This document shows, piece after piece, positions 38,401 to 41,400 of a DNA stretch of 64,000 nucleotides. Made by a program: the position numbers and the translations under genes. The notes beneath the pieces are model-generated. The model searched no databases. It had not been told where the DNA came from and saw nothing but the letters and a program-made list of their open reading frames with translations. The stretch covers positions 69,568,639 to 69,632,638 of the forward strand of contig NC_134577.1 of NCBI RefSeq assembly GCF_050947875.1. The letters are read 5' to 3'. The stretch's first letter is position 1. Each line of letters opens with the position of its first letter. This stretch comes from Dermacentor variabilis. Its lineage: Eukaryota > Arthropoda > Arachnida > Ixodida > Ixodidae.

Positions 38401-41400
38401 AGCCCCGAACAGCTCCCACTAAAAGCCTGTGTTTCCGACTTCCAGAAATTGGAAGACCCTCTGCAATACAGCCGGATCAAGCTCGTCATTGATGGCTCCC
38501 GGGAAGAGAAGGCCGAGTTTGATGGGCTGCTAGGTGAGGCCTCTATTCATTGCCAAATATCTTTTATTGATGTCACACGCTGTTTGTACGTTTCGAGAGC
38601 AAATGATGCAACAGTTCTGTGCCTCATGTTGAATGCCGACTGCAAAATTGTTTAAATTGACCCACCATGGTGGCCTTAAGTTACTGTGGTATAGCGGTGC
38701 TGAGTTAAAGGTCACCAGATCGCTTCCTGGTTGCAGCGACCACCCTCCGGTGGAAGTGAAGTGAAATGTACTATTATTCGTGTACAGCGGGATTACTGTG
38801 TAGCGAAGTCTACCACGGGGGGCCACGACGAGCCCTTTCACCGCCACAACATTCAATTTTTGGATGGGCCTTTGCCCTCTTGAATTCTCCGCTGTGTATC
38901 TTCAAGCATGCTAGTGGAGAAGAAAAGAGAGAGAAAGCCAGTTATCTGTGCCGTAACTGCGCTTATAGTTGAAGGATTCAAAAGAATTTTGCACCACACG
39001 CAATGTTTAATAGTGAGACCATACTATGGCTAGTTAGAAAAGAGTTTCGGACCCCCTTAAGTGTTTAGTCGACATGCCCGGTTAAGGTTTTGAAATCTTG
39101 TGTCCTGTCAATGTCACTTGGTGAGGCTCTCCACATCTTGTCATCGTTTCAGGCAGGTACTTAATCGCTGCGCTGCAAAACATGGTGGAAAAGATTAACA
39201 GCTTTAGCGAATTAAATAACCACATCTCGAAACCTTCACTTCACGTAGATTCCAACATGTGCGTTGGATCTGCATAGTTCTTTTTAAGTATTTATTTTAG
39301 TTGAATAACCAAATGCGTTCTGCAGAAAGCTGCAAAGTACCGGAAGATTTATTCAAGGCAAAATTGGCATTCACCCAGAGGTAGCGCGAAGCTACAAAGA
39401 GCACTTGCCAACAAGGAAACCAAGGTTTTTTTTTTAAGATGCAAAGCAGCACAGTTGACAAAAAACTCATGGTTTTACCTGAAAGGCTAAGTGCTGATAG
39501 TGGTTCGTAGTTTTATTGGTGATATAAATTGCAGTAAACATTTGCTTGCTAACTAAAGAAGCGTGGTGTCTCACGTGCACTGGCAAACATGTGCAGATCT
39601 CACTTGATCACCGCGAGCACTTCCTGTCACAACGCTGGTCTAGTGAGGAGTGCTAGCAGCGGGGAGCAAACGCTTCGTGCTGACTCTCATTTTACCGCAG
39701 CTCCAAAACTTGAGATTACGCGACCTCCGACGCTAGGCATGCGGGAAGACGGTGTGCATGAAGCCACCATGCTTCTCGGCTCACCCTCGCCCGCTTGCCC
39801 TAGCACCTGCCGCCATATGGCGTGCGGGTCGCACATTCTTATGAAGCACTTGCACTTTATACGGAATGTCACAGCAACAGCGACGGCAGAAATTCCGTAT
39901 AATGTTCATATAATTGCAGTTGCAATAAAATTTTCCCTGGTCTGGGAATGAAATCCTGCACTGCTGCCTTTCTAGTTCAGTTGCTGTACTAACTGAGCTA
40001 ACAGGGACACCTGGGGAACTAATTAAAGAGGGATGTAACCAAGTTGCTTCAGGATATATCTGCAAATTGCAGAAAGGTAGCTTCGTGCCACTTTGAGATG
40101 TATGCCAACGTTCTCTTACAACTTCATTTCTTTATTTTTTTCAATTGAGTTGTTTTCACTTCACTTGTTACTTTAAAGAAATTGGGGAGAAATTGGCTAT
40201 TACAAATGCTTGCTGACATCGTTACCATATTCTTTGCAGAAATCATCAAGTCCAACCACAACAACGACAGCAGGCGATCATACCAGGGTGTCAAGTTCCT
40301 GGTCACCATGGCCCATAGGTAAGGAATTAGAATCGGTTTATTCATACCCGTGCAGTGTAGTATTATTATAACGATATCAAGAATAATGAAAAATTTGATC
40401 AGTATAACCGATCATCACTCTATGTAGACTGCCGGGGAAAAAAAAAAAAAAAGCTGTGAAACGTATTTTTGTCGCTCCGAAACCAAACTCGCCTCTTGTG
40501 CTAAAAAATAGACATTGTGTAAAATAGACTGTGAAAAATGAAATGACTATTTATGCCTCTAAACAGCATATCAAGCATTAGGCGCGCTAAAATATTCACA
40601 AGTCCACACAAGCTTTCGCAAGAGTTTCAAGTTCACAGCTGCAGTGTCCAGCTGCTGCGCAAACACCAGCAGCAATATATCTAGCGTGCATGAAATCAGT
40701 GAGCGAATGCCGTAGGAGTGCCATGCTAATGAGCTTTGGCTACTTGCACATGCAGATGTACACATGCCAAGGACTACCTGCTACAAGCTCCGCCCACGTG
40801 GCAGTGGTCCGTGAACTGGCTGAAGCAGACCATGTCCGAGTTCAACACTCAGTGGAGTAGCAACACCTCCAATGAAGATTCCAACACCAAGACCTTCCAG
40901 CGGACCATCAGCGCCCAGGTACGGTGGCCGAGGGAAACACCGGTGTACTTTGATGGGCTGTTTTGTCGTTGCACTCATGGGCAAATTTTACTGGTTGCGG
41001 AGGCAAAGTTACATATGTGATGCGTATGTGTGGCACCTCTGATGGAACTGGTCCCGTAATTCCATTTGCATTTCCTTTACATGAGAAGTGGAAAGCATAA
41101 TTTTTATGTATAACAGTAAATGATTTGATGAGACTGTATTACCCCTGTCAAGCAGGCAAGTTAAGTGCACTTGCAGGGAGTGCCCTTCAGGACCTTGAGT
41201 GACGCTTTAGTCTATGCGGTGCTAAACGGGAAAACAGAGTCCACTCGCAGTAAAAAAAAAAGAGAGAGAGGCGTCAGACTAGGAGCGCATATTTTTTTAA
41301 TGTTGATTAAAAAGAAAGAACTTATAAAAAGCTATTGTTTTAAGTTGTATTATAAATATAAAGAAACAATATATTCTTTCTCAACAAAAACAAAATGATT